Of a stretch of DNA of 64,000 bases, positions 25,201-40,200 are shown in pieces. The DNA comes from Acidisarcina sp. (GTDB lineage: Bacteria > Acidobacteriota > Terriglobia > Terriglobales > Acidobacteriaceae), in assembly GCA_035539175.1 (NCBI GenBank), contig DATLIY010000007.1, positions 868,001 through 932,000 on the forward strand, in the 5' to 3' direction. Below the pieces are notes generated by a model, which was not told the origin of the DNA, did not search any database, and worked only from the letters and a program-made list of their open reading frames with translations. Both the position numbers and the translations under genes were made by a program. Positions within the stretch are counted from its first letter, which is position 1, and the number at the start of each line of letters is the position of its first letter.

Positions 25201-28200
25201 CTGCGCTGCAGGGTCCGAAGAATGCGCAGGTAACGCTGATTGGCTGGGGATCGACGCAGGGAGTGATCGAGGAGGCTCGCGAGATTCTGCAGGCCGAAGG
25301 GATCACCGCAAACCAATTGCAGATTCGCTGGCTGGTGCCGCTGCACGGGGAGGCGATCCTGGAAGTTCTGAAGGACTCGCCGCACACGATTCTTGTCGAG
25401 AACAACTACAGCGGACAGTTTGCGCGATATTTGCGCAGCGAAACGAGCTTTGTGCCGAGTGGACACATTCGCAAATACGATGGCGAACCGTTCATGCCGC
25501 ACCACATAGCGGAAGCGGTAAAGGAACAGCTTGCGGGTAAGACGACGCTCTCCGTTCCGACCCATGAAGTCATGGTTTGAAGTCAGGGTTATGGCAACCT
25601 GCTCCAACTCTTACATTGACGGTGAGAACGCTCCAGGAGATTGAAATGGCGACTGATGTGGTAGCTCCCAAGCAGTTGACGATGGCAGACATGAAGGGCC
25701 GGGTGGATCCGGACTGGTGCCCGGGATGCGGCGATTTTGGCGTGCTCGCCGCGATTCAGAAGGCACTGGTCGATCTTCAGATTCCCAACCATGAAGTGGT
25801 GGTCGTAAGCGGAATTGGCTGTTCGTCGAATCTTCCGGGGTTCATTCATACATACGGCATGCATACCCTCCACGGGCGCTCTTTGCCGGTCGCAACCGGC
25901 GTGAAGCTCGCCAACCACGAACTGACGGTGCTGGTTACGGGCGGCGACGGCGATGGATTCGGCATTGGCTGCGGGCACTTCGTCCACACCATGCGACGCA
26001 ATTTGGATGTGCTCTACATTGTGATGGATAACCAGATCTATGGGTTGACGACGGGCCAGACCTCGCCTACAAGCCGCAAGGGGATGAAGACCAAGAGCAT
26101 GCCCTATGGCAATATCGAGGCGCCGCTGAACCCGGTGGCGCTGGCTCTATCGGCGGGAGCCACATTTGTCGCCCGCGGATTCAGCGGCGAGCAGAAGCAC
26201 CTGACAGAGCTGATCAAGCAAGGCATCCAACACAAGGGGTTCTCCTTCCTCGACGTCTTCAGCCCCTGCGTGACATACAACCACGACAACACGTATCCGT
26301 GGTTTCGTCCGCGCGTCAAGAAGCTTGAGGACGATGCGTCGTACGATGCCAGCGACTGGTCAGGCGCGATGGAGAAATCGCTGCTGTGGGGCGATGAGAT
26401 CCCGATTGGAAGATTCTTCGAACGCACCGACCTGCAATCGTTGCAGGAAGCAGAGCCGGTGCTGAACGCCGGTCCCCTGGTGCATCAGGAGATTCGCATA
26501 GCCCCCGAGGTTGCGCAGAAATTTATCGATGAGCTGATGTAAAGAGGCGCATTGCGAACGCTGTCTGCGTGGGCTGGCTATCCTGACTGTCAGCCCACAA
26601 CCTTTTAGAGGCCGACTGGTAGAGGCCGGGTGGTTAAAGGCTGACTGGTTCAGAGGCGGGTTCGCGACTTGATCTGCTCCTTAGAGCACGCCTCCATCGA
26701 AAGGTGGATGCTAGAACCTACCCTGAGTGATTAATATCCTGATGCTGGTTCCGGAGTTCCCTTCCCCAAGAGTGCGGTTCATCCGGCCCACCATGGAGAT
26801 CTCGATTGAGGCGAATCCTCACAACGGCGACGCTCGTCCTGGCGGCGACCGCATTGTTTCTTTACGCGTACCCGGCAGCTTCGCTCGTCTACGAGGCGGT
26901 TGTCGTCCTGCATATTGTTCTGGGTGTTGCGTTGCTGGTCTTTGGAGTTCCGGCGCTGTGGCGTTCTTTGCGCAACGTAAGCGCCCCGGAACGTGCGGGC
27001 TGGATCTTTCTTCTCGCGGCGGGCCTGATAGGAGCGGTCCTGCTCTTCACCGGTGCCCGGCGCGATAAGTGGCTGCTGCTGACATCGCACGAGGCCCTTT
27101 CCGTGTTCGCCATCGTGGTGCTGGCGTGGGCCTGGAGCGGCCGCAAGGGGTGGCTGGCACGGAACGAGGCGACCAGCCTGCTGCGCTTCTCGCTGATCCT
27201 GGTGACGATTGCTGGACTGGCCACGGGTGCATGGTGGCTTCGCACAGTGCCCTGGCAACGCGCATATAGAATCCAGAACCCGACGATGGCCCCGGCCAAT
27301 ATGGCGGACGAAGGCAGCGGCGCAACCAGTCCCTACTTTCCGAGTTCCGCGGAGACCTCGACGGGAAAAACCGTGCCCGAGGACTACTTCATGGACTCCT
27401 CAGCGTGCAAGCGCTGCCATGCCGATATCTATAACCAATGGGAGAGTTCGGCACACCATTACTCCTCCTTCAATAATCAGTGGTATCGCAAGAGCATTGA
27501 ATACATGCAGGAAGTGAATGGCGTGCAATCCTCCAAGTGGTGTGCCGGTTGCCACGATGCTGCCATGTTTTTTCCCGGTAACTTCAACACTCCGGTTGCA
27601 GATCGCATCTTTACTCCTCCAGCGCAGGCCGGCATGGGCTGCATGGTGTGCCACTCGATTCGCAAAGTAAAGAGCACGATGGGCAATGGCGATTTTGTTC
27701 TGGAGTATCCCGCCCTGCACCGGTTGGTCACAAGCAAGAATCCGCTGGTGCGCAGCGCAATAGATTTTCTGGTCGAAACAAATCCCGAGCCCCATCGACG
27801 GACATTTCAGAAACCGTTCATGAGCGCGGATACGGCAAACTTTTGTTCAGCATGCCACAAGGTGCACCTGGATGTCCCGGTCAACAACTATCGCTGGATT
27901 CGCGGCTTTAACGACTACGATAACTGGCAGGCTAGCGGCGTATCCGGTATGGGCGCACGCTCGTTCTACTATCCGCCTAAGCCTATGGATTGCGCGGACT
28001 GCCACATGCCGCAGGTGGCGTCGAAGGATGCAGGAAACCTCAACGGACTGGTGCACTCGCATCGTTTTATCGCCGCCAATACCGCCCTGCCGTTCGTGAA
28101 CAAGGACTGGACACAGTTGGCTGCGACCGAGCAATTTCTCAAGGCAGGCAAGGTGCGAGTCGATATCTTCGCCATCTCGCCGGAGACGAGCCAGGAGAAA

Positions 28201-31200
28201 GCTGAAACAGCGGCAACGGCAACGGGAGCGTCGCGCCAGATCCAGACAACATTTGCAGTTGGTGAAGAGGCAGAGGCGCAGATCCCGGCGGCGCAGGTAG
28301 CAACGGCTGCAAGCGCACCGATCTCTGCGCCGCTAAACCGCGTCGATGCTTCGGTACGTGCAGGAGACACGGAGCGCGTCGATGTGGTCGTGCGTACGGT
28401 TGGCGTGGGACACTTCTTCCCCGGTGGCACGATTGACGCTTTCGATTGCTGGCTGGAGCTGAAGGCTACCGATGACGCGGGCCGCGTTATCTTCTGGAGC
28501 GGGATGGTGGAAGACGATGGCCATGGTCCAGTGGAGAAGGGCGCTCACTTTTACAAGTCGCTGCAGATCGACGCACATGGAAATCCCATCAATAAGCGCA
28601 ATGCATGGGCTACCCGGGCAACCGTCTATGTGCACCTGATTCCGCCGGGAGCAGCGGATACAGCACATTTCCGGTTACATATCCCCAAGGATGCGCGCGG
28701 CCATATCCATCTGCAGGCCAAGTTGAACTATCGCAAATTTTCATGGTTCAACACGCAGTTTTCCTTCGCCGGAGTTTCACACAGCAAGCATCCAAATGAT
28801 GTAACCAGGGAGTACGACGACCGCGAGATCAGCTTTACCGGGAACCTCAAGAATGTCTCCGGCGAAGTGAAGGCGATCCCCGACTTGCCTATCGTAACAA
28901 TGGCTGTTTCGAATGTAGATCTTGCCATTCTCCCAAGCAACGCACCGCGGCCGCAGCTGCGGCCCTCCCTGCTTCCCGAGGATTGGCAACGATGGAACGA
29001 CTATGGCATCGGCCTGCTGCTGCAAGGAGATCTGAGGGGAGCAGAGGCCGCCTTCCAGAAGGTCACCGAGATCGACAGCCAGAATCCGGATGGGTGGGTA
29101 AACATTGGCCGGGTGCGACTGCAGGAGGGGAATATCCCCGGCGCTCGCGAAGTGCTGGAGAAGGCTTTGAAGATAGCTCCATCATTGGCGCGCACAAACT
29201 ATTTCTATGCTCGAGTGCTCCGGCAGGTTGGCGATTACGACGGTTCTATCTCGCACCTGCGGACCGCAGTGGAACAATATCCGAAAGATCGCGTTGTGCG
29301 GGACGATCTAGGCCGAGTGCTGTTTTTGAAGCATAACTACGCAGCTGCACGCGATGAATTCAATAAAGCACTTGAGGTCGATCCGGAAGATCTGGAAGCA
29401 AACTACAACCTGATGCTGTGCTATACGGGTATGGGAGATGCCGCTCGCTCCGCCGAGTTCCAGGCACGCTATATGCGGTTTAAGGCGGATGAAATGTCCC
29501 AGACGCTGACTGGGCCATACCGGGAGAAGCATCCAGAGGATAACCTGGAGCGCCAACCCGTTCACGAGCATGCTTCAATCTCACTTCCGTTGCGCTCAAC
29601 TGTAGCGGTACGTACGAAGCAAGGTGCGGCCACGAATCAATTCGCGCTTCATAGTGGCGCTCGACATGCCGGGATGCCTTCCGCTGCAATTGCATATAGG
29701 AGTGAGAATTGAATCGAAGGAAGCTGAATCGTCTGCACCTTGCCCTGATGCTGGTATTGAACGGAACATATATCGGGACTTGTATCGCGGGCCATGCCGC
29801 ACTGGCGCAATCGGCGTCGAACCGGGTGCGCTTCGAAGATATCACCCGGAGTGCGGGAATCCACTTTAAACATAACAACGGCGCAACCGGAAAGAAGTAT
29901 CTCCCCGAAACGATGGGGTCTGGTGTGGCTTTTCTCGACTATGACAACGATGGCTGGCAGGATATCTTCTTTGTCAACGGAACCAGCTTCTCGGCGCAGT
30001 CCGGGCACGGAACAACGCCCGCGCTCTATCACAACAACCATGACGGTACGTTTACAGATGTCACCCAAAAGGCTGGACTGGCAATCAGCACCTTCGGCAT
30101 GGGTGTCGCGGTCGGGGACTTCGATAACGATGGCTTCGACGATCTGTTTCTGACTTCGATGGGGCAAAACCATCTCTTCCATAACAACGGAAACGGAACG
30201 TTTACCGATGTGACGAAGAAGGCGGGGCTCTGGGGACCGAATGAATTCAGCACAACCGCGGCTTGGGTTGACTACGATCGCGACGGGCACCTTGATCTGG
30301 TAGTCGCGAACTATGTGCAGTGGTCGCCTCAGGCAGATCTATATTGCACCCTGGACGGAAAAACGAAGTCCTACTGCACACCGGAGTCGTATCGCGGAGC
30401 TTCAGTGCGGCTATGGCATAACCGTGGAAATGGGACATTTGAAGAAGTGACGCAGCGTGCCGGCTTGGGAGACAGCTCCTCGAAGAGCCTGGGAATTGCG
30501 GTGCTGGATGCGAACCAGGATGGCTGGCCCGATCTAGCCATCAGCAATGATACGCAGCCGAACAAGCTCTATATCAACAATAGAAATGGAACTTTTACGG
30601 AGAAAGCTGTTTCCGCGGGAATCGCATACAGCGAAGACGGCGTGGTTCGCGCCGGCATGGGAATTGATGCGGTGGACTACGACCACTCCGGTTATCCGAG
30701 CATACTGATTTCAAATTTCTCCAACCAGATGATGGCTCTCTACCACAACGAGCAGAACGGATTGTTTGTGGATGTAGCGGCGCAATCACAGATGGGGCGC
30801 ACTTCCCTGCTGACGCTGGGCTTTGCGTGCTTCTTCTTTGACTATGATCTCGATGGCTGGCCGGATGCATTTGTAGCCAATGGACACATCGATCCGGACA
30901 TCGAGCGGGTGCAGAAAACGGTGCACTATGCGGAGCCAGCTCATCTGTTTCACAATCTGGGCAACGGCGAGTTTCGCAATGTGGCCAGTGAAATGGGCAG
31001 CTCGTTTGCTGCTCCTCGCGTGGCGCGCGGCGCAGCTTATGGTGATATCAACAACGACGGCAGCCCAGACCTGGTAGTAACCACGAATGGCGGGCCCGCT
31101 GTTCTCTTCCGGAACACAGGGACAACCAATCACGGCCTCCGCATCAAGCTGGTGGGAACAAAGAGCAATCGTGACGGCATAGGCTCCGTCGTATTCGTGC

Positions 31201-34200
31201 AGTCGGGAAAGTTGGCGCAGAAGTCGATGCTGCGCAGCGGATCAAGCTATCTCTCCTCCAGCGAGCTACTGCTGACCTTTGGACTAGGCCAATCCACCAA
31301 GGCGGATGTGGTTGAGGTCCACTGGCCAAGCGGCGCCGTGGATAAGCTGACGAATGTTGGCGGAGATGAAACGCTGACGATCAAGGAACGCTCCGGCATA
31401 ATCGCCAGGCTGCCCTTCCGTAAGCACTGATCGTATTGCGCCTTCCAGAGTCGTGAGCCGCCTTGCAATTTCGCCTGATCGGATCTTTATTCCTGTCGCG
31501 GGATAAAGATCAACCGGCTTACGAAGCGACGGCGGCGACAGCACTCTGCAGAAAACGCAGCAGTAGATTGGGCGCACAGCCAAGGACGACAACGCCAATT
31601 GCAATGAGACAGAGGATGATCTGGCTGAATGCGGAGACCTGGATAGGTGCGGCATCTGCCGGAGGATGCTCGACGTAAATCCGCTTGAGCACCTGCAGAT
31701 AGTAATAAAGCGAGACGGCACTCATCGCGACGGCCAGGACTACCAGCCAAAGGAGAGAGAGCGACGTTGTGCCGGCGAGGGCTGCGCTAAAGAGAAAGAA
31801 TTTTCCGAAGAAACCGGCCAGCGGGGGAATTCCCGCGAGCGACAGCAGGAAGACCAGCATGCACAGCGATGGAAGAGGTGCGCGCCTGCTAAGCCCGACG
31901 AAATCTGAAAACTTGTCGCCCCCGGCCGGGCGCTCGACTGCGGCGACAACTCCGAAGGCACCGATCGTAGTCAGCGCATAGGTAAGAACGTAGTAGAGGA
32001 GCGCGGCGATGCTCTGCTGGTTGTGCGAAACGAAGGCCACAAGCATGTAGCCAGCATGGGCAATCGCCGAATACGCCAGCAGCCGTTTTACGCTTGTCTG
32101 CGCAAGGGCGGCAACGTTCCCCAGAATCATCGAGAAGGCCGCAACCACCGCGATGAGCGGCGCCCATCCCGGCGTGCGAAGATGCCATCCCGCGCTGCCA
32201 GCGGAACCGGCAAAGCCCAGGATCATGACCTGCGCAAAGATAAAGAAGCTGGCGACTTTGGAAGCCGAAGCGATGAAGGCGGCCGCGGGAGCAGGAGCTC
32301 CCTCATAAGCGTCAGGCGCCCAGAGATGGAACGGTACGGCAGCTACTTTGAATCCGAAGCCCACCACCGTCATTACGATGGCAACCATCAGCAGAGGATC
32401 CATCGCAGGCCCCTGGGTGGCGGCGGCAATACGAACCAGGTTGGTAGACCCGGAGAGTCCGTAAAGGAGGCTGAAGCCGAAGAGCAGAAAGGCTGCCGAC
32501 ATGCCCCCAAAAAGAAAATACTTCAGCCCCGCCTCTGCGGAGTGGACGCTGTGTTTATTGAAGCCGGTGAGGATATAGAGGCACAGACTCAGCAATTCCA
32601 GCGAAATAAAGATGAGCAGCAGATCCTGCGTACTGACCAGAAACATCATGCCTGCGGTTGCCAGAAGAATGAGCAGGATATATTCGCCGATGTGGCTGGT
32701 AAAGTCGGAATCGACAGAAAGCAGGATGGTAAGAACAGCCAGCACGAGAAGTGCGATCTGAATTAGCTGCGTCAGCGGATTCGACAACAACATTCCGCCC
32801 TGGAGGATTGTCTGGCCCTGCGCAAGATGAATCCAGCATCCGGCGGCAAGCGCCCCGGCAAACGTGACGATGGCTCCCGCAGAGAAGCGCACACGGCTGG
32901 CTGACTTGCGGAAGAGAGTCAGATCGAGCGCGAGCGCGATCAGGCCCGCCACGACAAGAATGGTCTGCGGTAAGGCGAGCAGCAGCAGTTCCCTGTAACT
33001 AAGTCCGGTCATTGCCAGCTCCCTTTCCGCAAGCCTTCAAACAACGGCGAATTGAAAGCGGGGATGATCAGATTGAGAAGTATCTGCGGATAAAGACCCA
33101 CGGCTACGCTGGCTCCTAAGAGGAGAATTGCACCTGCGCGTTCCGCCAGGGTGATGGGAGGCAGCTGCGCGTGTTCGGCTGGAGCCGGAGGTTTGCTCTG
33201 GCCAGCCACGGATCCCGCGCCGAAGAAGGCTTTCTGCATGGCACGCCAGGTATACGCGAACCCGACTGCGAGGCCCACCCCGGCAAGGAGTGCGGCAACG
33301 GGAAAGGTGCGCCAGGCGCCGATGAGAATCTGCAGTTCCGCCACGAATCCGCTAAAGCCGGGCAGTCCAATCGAGGCCATACTGGCAAGCACGAAGGTCA
33401 CCGCGGCGAATGGAATGACTTTGCTGAGGTGCAGTTTCTCCAGCGCGGCAAGGTCGCGGGTGTGGGTGCGGTCGTAAACCATGCGCCCTACAACAGCGAA
33501 GAGCAGGCCCGCGATTACACCGTGGGAGAACATCTGCAGTACGGCTCCATCAAGTCCGATGCGGTTAAGCGTCATGAGTCCGAGGAGGACAAACCCCATG
33601 TGGCTGACGCTGGAGTAGCCAATGACGAACTTGAAGTCCTCCTGCACCAGGGCAACCATAGCGCCATAGACGATGCCGATCACAGCGAGCAGGGCAAAGA
33701 CATCCCGCCAGGAACCAAGACCCAGGAAGTGAAAGCCCCAGGGGTCGAGACCGAGGGGGAAGAGCATCATAGCCACCCGCAGGCAGCCATAGGCACCCAG
33801 TTTCATCACCACTCCGGCCAGCAGCATCGAAGCTCCCGTCGGAGCGGCAACGTGACCGGTGGGCGCCCACGTGTGGAAGGGCCACAGACCAGCAAGAATC
33901 GCGAATCCCACAAAGACAAGCGGAAAGGCCCACATCTGGAAATGAACAGGGAACGGAAAGCGCGCGAGTTCCTCAAGGCTGGTGGTGCGGGAGCCAGCTA
34001 CTACATAGGCGGCGATCATGCCGATGAGCACCATGGAGCTGCCAATGAAGGAGTACAGCACGAGCTTCATCGCTCCATACTCCTTGCGTGTGGATCCCCA
34101 GATGGCAATCAGGAAGTACTTCGGAATAATCGCTATTTCGTAAAAGACAAAGAGCAGGAAGAGATCGAAGCTGAGAAAGACGCCATAGACGCCGCCAATA

Positions 34201-37200
34201 AGAGCCAGATAGAAGGCGAAAAACTCGCGGGTGCGATTCTCGATATTCCAGGAAAAGAGAATCCCGGCAATGGCCATGATGCCAGTAAGGAGAAGCAGGA
34301 CCATGCTGATGCCATCGGCGGCGAGATGATAGCTGATACCGAGCGATGGAATCCAAGCGTGATGGACGACGGTGACCAGTTCGCCGGTGCGGTGGGTGGC
34401 CCAGGCTCTCAAGACGAAGAACAGACCAGCCATCGCCGCCAGCAGCGCGATAACGCGCGCAAGCCGAGCGCTATTCTTCGGCAGCAGCATGAGCACGGCT
34501 GCGGCGAGAAACGAAACGTAAATGGTCCAGGCAAGCATAGTTAGAATGCGACGACAGCTATACGGCGTAGCGCTCTGCTGTTGCTGTTGACTACCGTCTT
34601 TGATCCGTTCTCATACATATTTTTTTGCTAAAACACGTTGCTAAAAACATCTAAAACCACCAGCTAAAAGCTCAGTTGCGCGGCAATCGCCAGCGCGGTC
34701 CCGTTGACGACACCAAGCACGACCTGGGGATAAAGACCCAGGAGAAACATCAGCGCGATAGCAGGCGCCAGCACCAGCGTCTCCTGCGCCGAAAGGTCAG
34801 CAAAGCCCGACCAGCGGGGGTTCAACGGACCTGAAAAGACGCGCTGCAGGATCGTCAAAAGCACAATTGCCGTGACCAGCAGCCCAAAGAGCGAAAGGGA
34901 CGCGGCCCAGGGTGTGAGCGGAAAAACTCCCTTAAAGATCAGGAACTCGCCAATGAATCCGTTGAGACCCGGCAGGCCGAGCGAAGAGAAGAGCGCGATC
35001 CCCATCAATCCGCAAAAGACAGGAGCGACCTTGCGCAGACCACCAAAATCATTGAGGCCGCGAACTCCGCCGCTGCGCTTCTCAATCAGCGAAACAAACC
35101 AGAAGAGCACCGAAGCGGTAAGGCCGTGGTTGAACATCTGCAGAAATACGCCGTCAATCGCTGCAGCCTTCTGCGTCAGCATTGCGGCGCTGTCCCCACT
35201 GGCTCCGGCCACGGCAAAGATGCCCAGCAGACAATAGCCAAGGTGATTGATGGACGAGTAGGCGAATATGCGCTTGAGATCCTTCTGCGCGAAAGCAGCG
35301 CAGGCGGAAAAAACGATGGTGGCAACGGCGAGGATGAGGAGCGGCTTGCGCATCCACAACATCTGCTGCGGAAAAATCGGCAGCAGAATGCGGAGGAATC
35401 CGTACACGCCCATCTTGGACATGGCTCCGGTCAGCAGAATGGTCGTTCCCGTTGGCGCTTCGGCGTAAGCAGCGGGCAGCCAGGTATGGAACGGCATCAG
35501 CGGCACTTTGACGGCAAAGCCGAGCAGTGCGGCAAAGAAGAGGAGCAGCGCAACGCGGCTGCCCGCCATGCCGTGCCCACCCAGATTTGCGGTGATAGCC
35601 GGAAGGAGCTGTCCATCGCGCGCCATGGCCGCGAGATCGATGAAGTCAAAGCTGCCGGTCGCGAGAAAGAGCGCCAGGAAGGCAAGCAACAAGGCTACGC
35701 TGCCAACCATGGTGTAGATAAAGAACTGTGTAGCGGCAGAAGCGCGCTGCGGTCCTCCCCAGAGCCGGATAAGGAAGAAGGCCGGAATAAGGCTGAGCTC
35801 CCAGAAGAGAAACCAGTGAAAAAAGTTCAGGGCGGTAAAGGTACCGAAGAGTCCCGCCTGGAGCAGCAACACCAGAGAAAAGTAGAGAGGCACTCTCTCG
35901 GTGACACGCCACGAGGCTGCGATGCCTATGAGGACAACGATCGCCGAGAGAAGGACCATCAGGAGTCCCAGCCCATCGATGCCGAGGTGGTACTGGATGT
36001 TCAGCGACGGTATCCAGGCGTGCTGTTCCTGAAACTGGAGCCCATTGGAAGCGGGCTGGAAGGCATGCCATAACCCCAGCGTGAAGAGCAACGCGGCAAG
36101 GCTGAAGCCGACTGCGAGGGCGCGGGCAACGCGGTCTGTGCGGACACTGTCCGACGCCTGTCCGATGAAGAGGATAAGCAGCGCGCCGACGACCGGCATG
36201 AGGGTAAGAATTGTGAGCACCGGCAAGGTCGTCATCCTTTGCTTCCCCAGATCAGGAACAGGACAAAAAAGACGAGTGCCACTCCGATCATGCGCAGATA
36301 GTTTTGTACGCGGCCGTTCTGCAAGTGGGAGAGAATCCGCGCACCACGAGCAGCGCCTTGGCAACCCGCATCAAATCCCGAGTTGACCACGTTGGTATCC
36401 AGAAGGCGATTAAACCAGGAGAGTGCGAGGACACTGCGGGAAACAAGCTGCACGCCTCCGCCCCATACCCAACGGTCAAGCCAATCGCTGGCACGAGCCG
36501 CCCAGGCGTTGAAGCGAATGAAGGTGGCCTCGTAGAGTTCATCGACGTAGAACTTATTGGCCAACACACGAAAGAGTTGCGGCTGGATTGCGTCGAGAGC
36601 ATCGGGCTGATCCGCCGCCGGAACCGGTTTCCGCCCATAGAACCACCATCCGAGTGTCAGGCCGAGGAAGACGACGAGCGAGGAAGAGAGCATGACGGGC
36701 AGGATTCCATTCTCGCCAAAACGTGAGAAATCGACGCCAATGCGCTCCCCCTGCAGAAAGGCGTGGAAGGCGTTCCATGCCGGCGTGCCAACGAAGCCGA
36801 GCAGTACCGAGCACGTGGCCAGGATGACCAGCGGCGTCGTCATGACCGATGGGCTCTCGTGGGGCGTCTCGTGCTGGTCGGCCGATGCGAGGCGCGACTT
36901 ACCGAAGAAGACGTAGAACATCTGCCGGGTCATGTAGAAGGCTGTCAAGAACGCTCCGATGACACCGAGATAAAAAGGCATACGGGAGACGGTCCACAGG
37001 TGCGCGGAGTGGAGAATCTCATCCTTGCTCCAGAAGCCGGAGAAAAACAGCGGAAAGCCGCAAAGCGCGAGCATGCCGACGGAGTAGGCTGCGAAGGTAA
37101 CCGGCATCCATTTGCGCAGACCGCCCATGCGGCGAATGTCCTGCTCCTCATGGCAACCGTGGATCACCGATCCGGCGCCCATAAAGAGAAGCGATTTGAA

Positions 37201-40200
37201 GAACGCGTGCGTAATTAGATGGAAGAATCCAACCGCGACACCTCCCACTCCCAATCCCAGCATCATGTAGCCAAGCTGGGAGACGGTGGAGTAGGCAAGG
37301 ATGCGCTTGATGTCGTTCTGCGCAACTGCGATGCTGGCCGCAAACACTGCGGTGATGGCACCGATCCAGGTAACGACCTTGAGCGCCGTAGTCGCGGTAA
37401 TTGCAGTCTCAATCGCACCCGGGGCAAGCAGCGCCGGCGAGGCAGACATCAGAGGATAGACGCGGGCTACGAGAAAGACGCCAGCCGCCACCATGGTTGC
37501 CGCGTGGATGAGCGCGCTGACCGGGGTAGGACCTTCCATGGCATCGGGGAGCCACACATGCAGCGGAACCTGGCCGGATTTACCAACCGCCCCGCAGAAG
37601 ATCAGCAGAGCGATGGCGGTAGACACGGCCATGCCACTGCTGGTGATTTGCGCAACCATCGCGGTCAGTGCCGAGTGCTCGATGGCTCCGGCGCCGCCGT
37701 TATAAAAGAGCAGTGTGCCGGTCTGGGCATAGAGCCAGACGATGCCGAGCAGAAAAGGCAGATCGCCGATGCGGGTGGTGATGAAGGCTTTCTTCGCTGC
37801 TGCTGCAGCACTCGGTCGGTGATACCAGAAGCCGATGAGCAGATAGGAGGTCAGGCCGACCAGCTCCCAGCACATGAAGAGCAGCAGCAGGCTGTTGGCG
37901 ATGACCACGCCCAGCATCGCGGCTGCGAATAGCGACAGGAAACAGAAGAAGCGGGTGAAATTTTCGTCGTGGGCCATATAGCCAACGCTGTAGATAAAGA
38001 TCAGCGTGCCGACGAAGGTGACCATCACCAGCATAATGGCGGTAAGTGGATCCAGTACCCATCCCAGGCTGAGCCATTCGCTGCCAAACTGGAACCAGCG
38101 GAAGTTGAAGACCTCTCGCGCTGGGGTTCCGCTACCTGTAAGACCGTACACATGGACAATCGCAGCGAGGGAGAGGAGGAAGGACAAAACCATCGACCCA
38201 ATGGCCAGCGAGGCGGCAAAGACACGGTTCCGCTGGCGGGCTACGGAGCTGAGTCCGGCTGCCAGCAGCGGCAGAACGGGAATCAGCCACAGGTTTTGCA
38301 CTATCCAGTTCATGTTGCCTCAAAAACTCAGTAGATCCATCTTTCTCTGCGACAAGGAAGAACACGAGGATCTTCCCGAATCAATTTGCCCGGCTCCTCA
38401 TCCCTTCATGGAGTCGATGTAGTCAAGGTTGGTGGTTCTGTAATGACGGTAGATGGCAATGATCATGGCCAGTCCAACCGCCGCCTCCGCCGCCGCGACC
38501 CCGATGGAGAAGACCGCAAACAGAATGCCGGTCAAAGCTTCAGGATGGGGGCCATAGCGCCAGAAGGCGATGAAGTTAAGGTTCGCGGCGTTGAGCATAA
38601 GCTCAATACCGATCAGGACAAGAATCGAGTTGCGGCGGGTCAATGCGCCGGCAAATCCGACGGCGAAGAGGAGGGACGCAACGATAAGGTATCCGGATAA
38701 CGTCATTTGCTGGCCTGCTTTTCATGCATGGCGATAATGACTGCTCCGATCAGCGCGGCCGTCAGCAGGAGGCCGATCACCTCGAGCGGCAGCACGAATC
38801 TATCCATCAGAGCGAAGCCAATCTGCTTGACGCTCACCTGGGGCTGGGGCGGTAGTGCGCTCCGCGACAATGGACTCGCATGCACGGCCCATACCAGCAC
38901 GCCAAAGACTGCGGCAACGATCACCATGTTGGGCAGCCACGCCGATCGAAGTTGGGGAAAAGCATCCGGTTCCGCACCACGCGTGAGCAGGATGGCAAAG
39001 ACGGTGAGAATTGCGACCGAGCCGATGTAAACCAGGACCTGGGCGAATCCGACAAACTGCGCACCAAGGAGTAGGAACATTCCGGCGAGCCCGGCAAACG
39101 CCAGGGTAAGCGCAAGGACGCAGTGCACTAGATTACGAAGGCTCATTGCTGCCACGGCTCCGGCAATCGTCAGCGCAGCAATGATGGCGAACGGCAGTGT
39201 CATCTTTCCCAGGATTCTATCGTGTAGCCGTACCCGCTACGGTTAATGTGTTGCCCCTGCAGGGTTGTCAAAATGAACTTCTCATAGTCAAGCAGAAATA
39301 TGATGTGACCCTCATCACGAAATTTCTCCGGTAGGCGGAAGCACGGCATTTGCTTGCTCCCGTTTACTCGGCAAAACGATATGCCCGCTTCTCCAGTTTC
39401 TTTCCCGGCACCAGTCCGCGCCCCAGCAATATGTAAGGGGCGACCACCATAACGCTGCAGATGAGCCACCGGAGAACTCCCGGAGACAAGAAGCGCCAGA
39501 CGCCAGCGGTAACCAGATTGATGAGTGCCATCGGCAGCATGAACTTCCATGCGAAATTCATCAACTGATCCATGCGAAGCCTCGGCATGGTACCCCGGAT
39601 CCAGATAAATCCAGCGATCAGGAAGAAGAGCTTCCCAAAGAACCAGAGATACGACGGAATCCATGTAAGAAAAGAGAAGGGCGCCGCCCATCCGCCGAGG
39701 AACAGGGTGATGGCCATACCGCTGATGGACATCATCCCGATATACTCCGCGAGAAAAAAGAGCGCGAATTTAAAGCCCGAGTACTCCGTGTAGTAGCCAG
39801 CGATCAGCTCCGACTCGCCTTCAGGTAAATCGAAAGGAGAGCGATTCGATTCTGCAGTCGCAGCGATCATAAAGAGGATAAAGCCGGCGAATCCCCAAGG
39901 GGTGAATACATACCAGTGCGGAAAAATGCCGGTGTACCCCGACTGCAACTCGACGATGGAGACAGTGGAGAGCGTGCCGGCGATCATGATCACGGTGACG
40001 GCGGAGAGAATCAGCGGCACTTCATAGCTGATCATCTGCGCGATGGCGCGCATGGCTCCCAGCAGAGAGTACTTGTTGCGGCTGGACCAGCCTGCCATGA
40101 AGACCGCCAGCTCGGTAATTGATCCGGCAGCAAAGAAGTACAGCACCGCAGCATCCATATCGGTGGCCACCATGTTGCGTCCCACGGGGATCACGGCAAA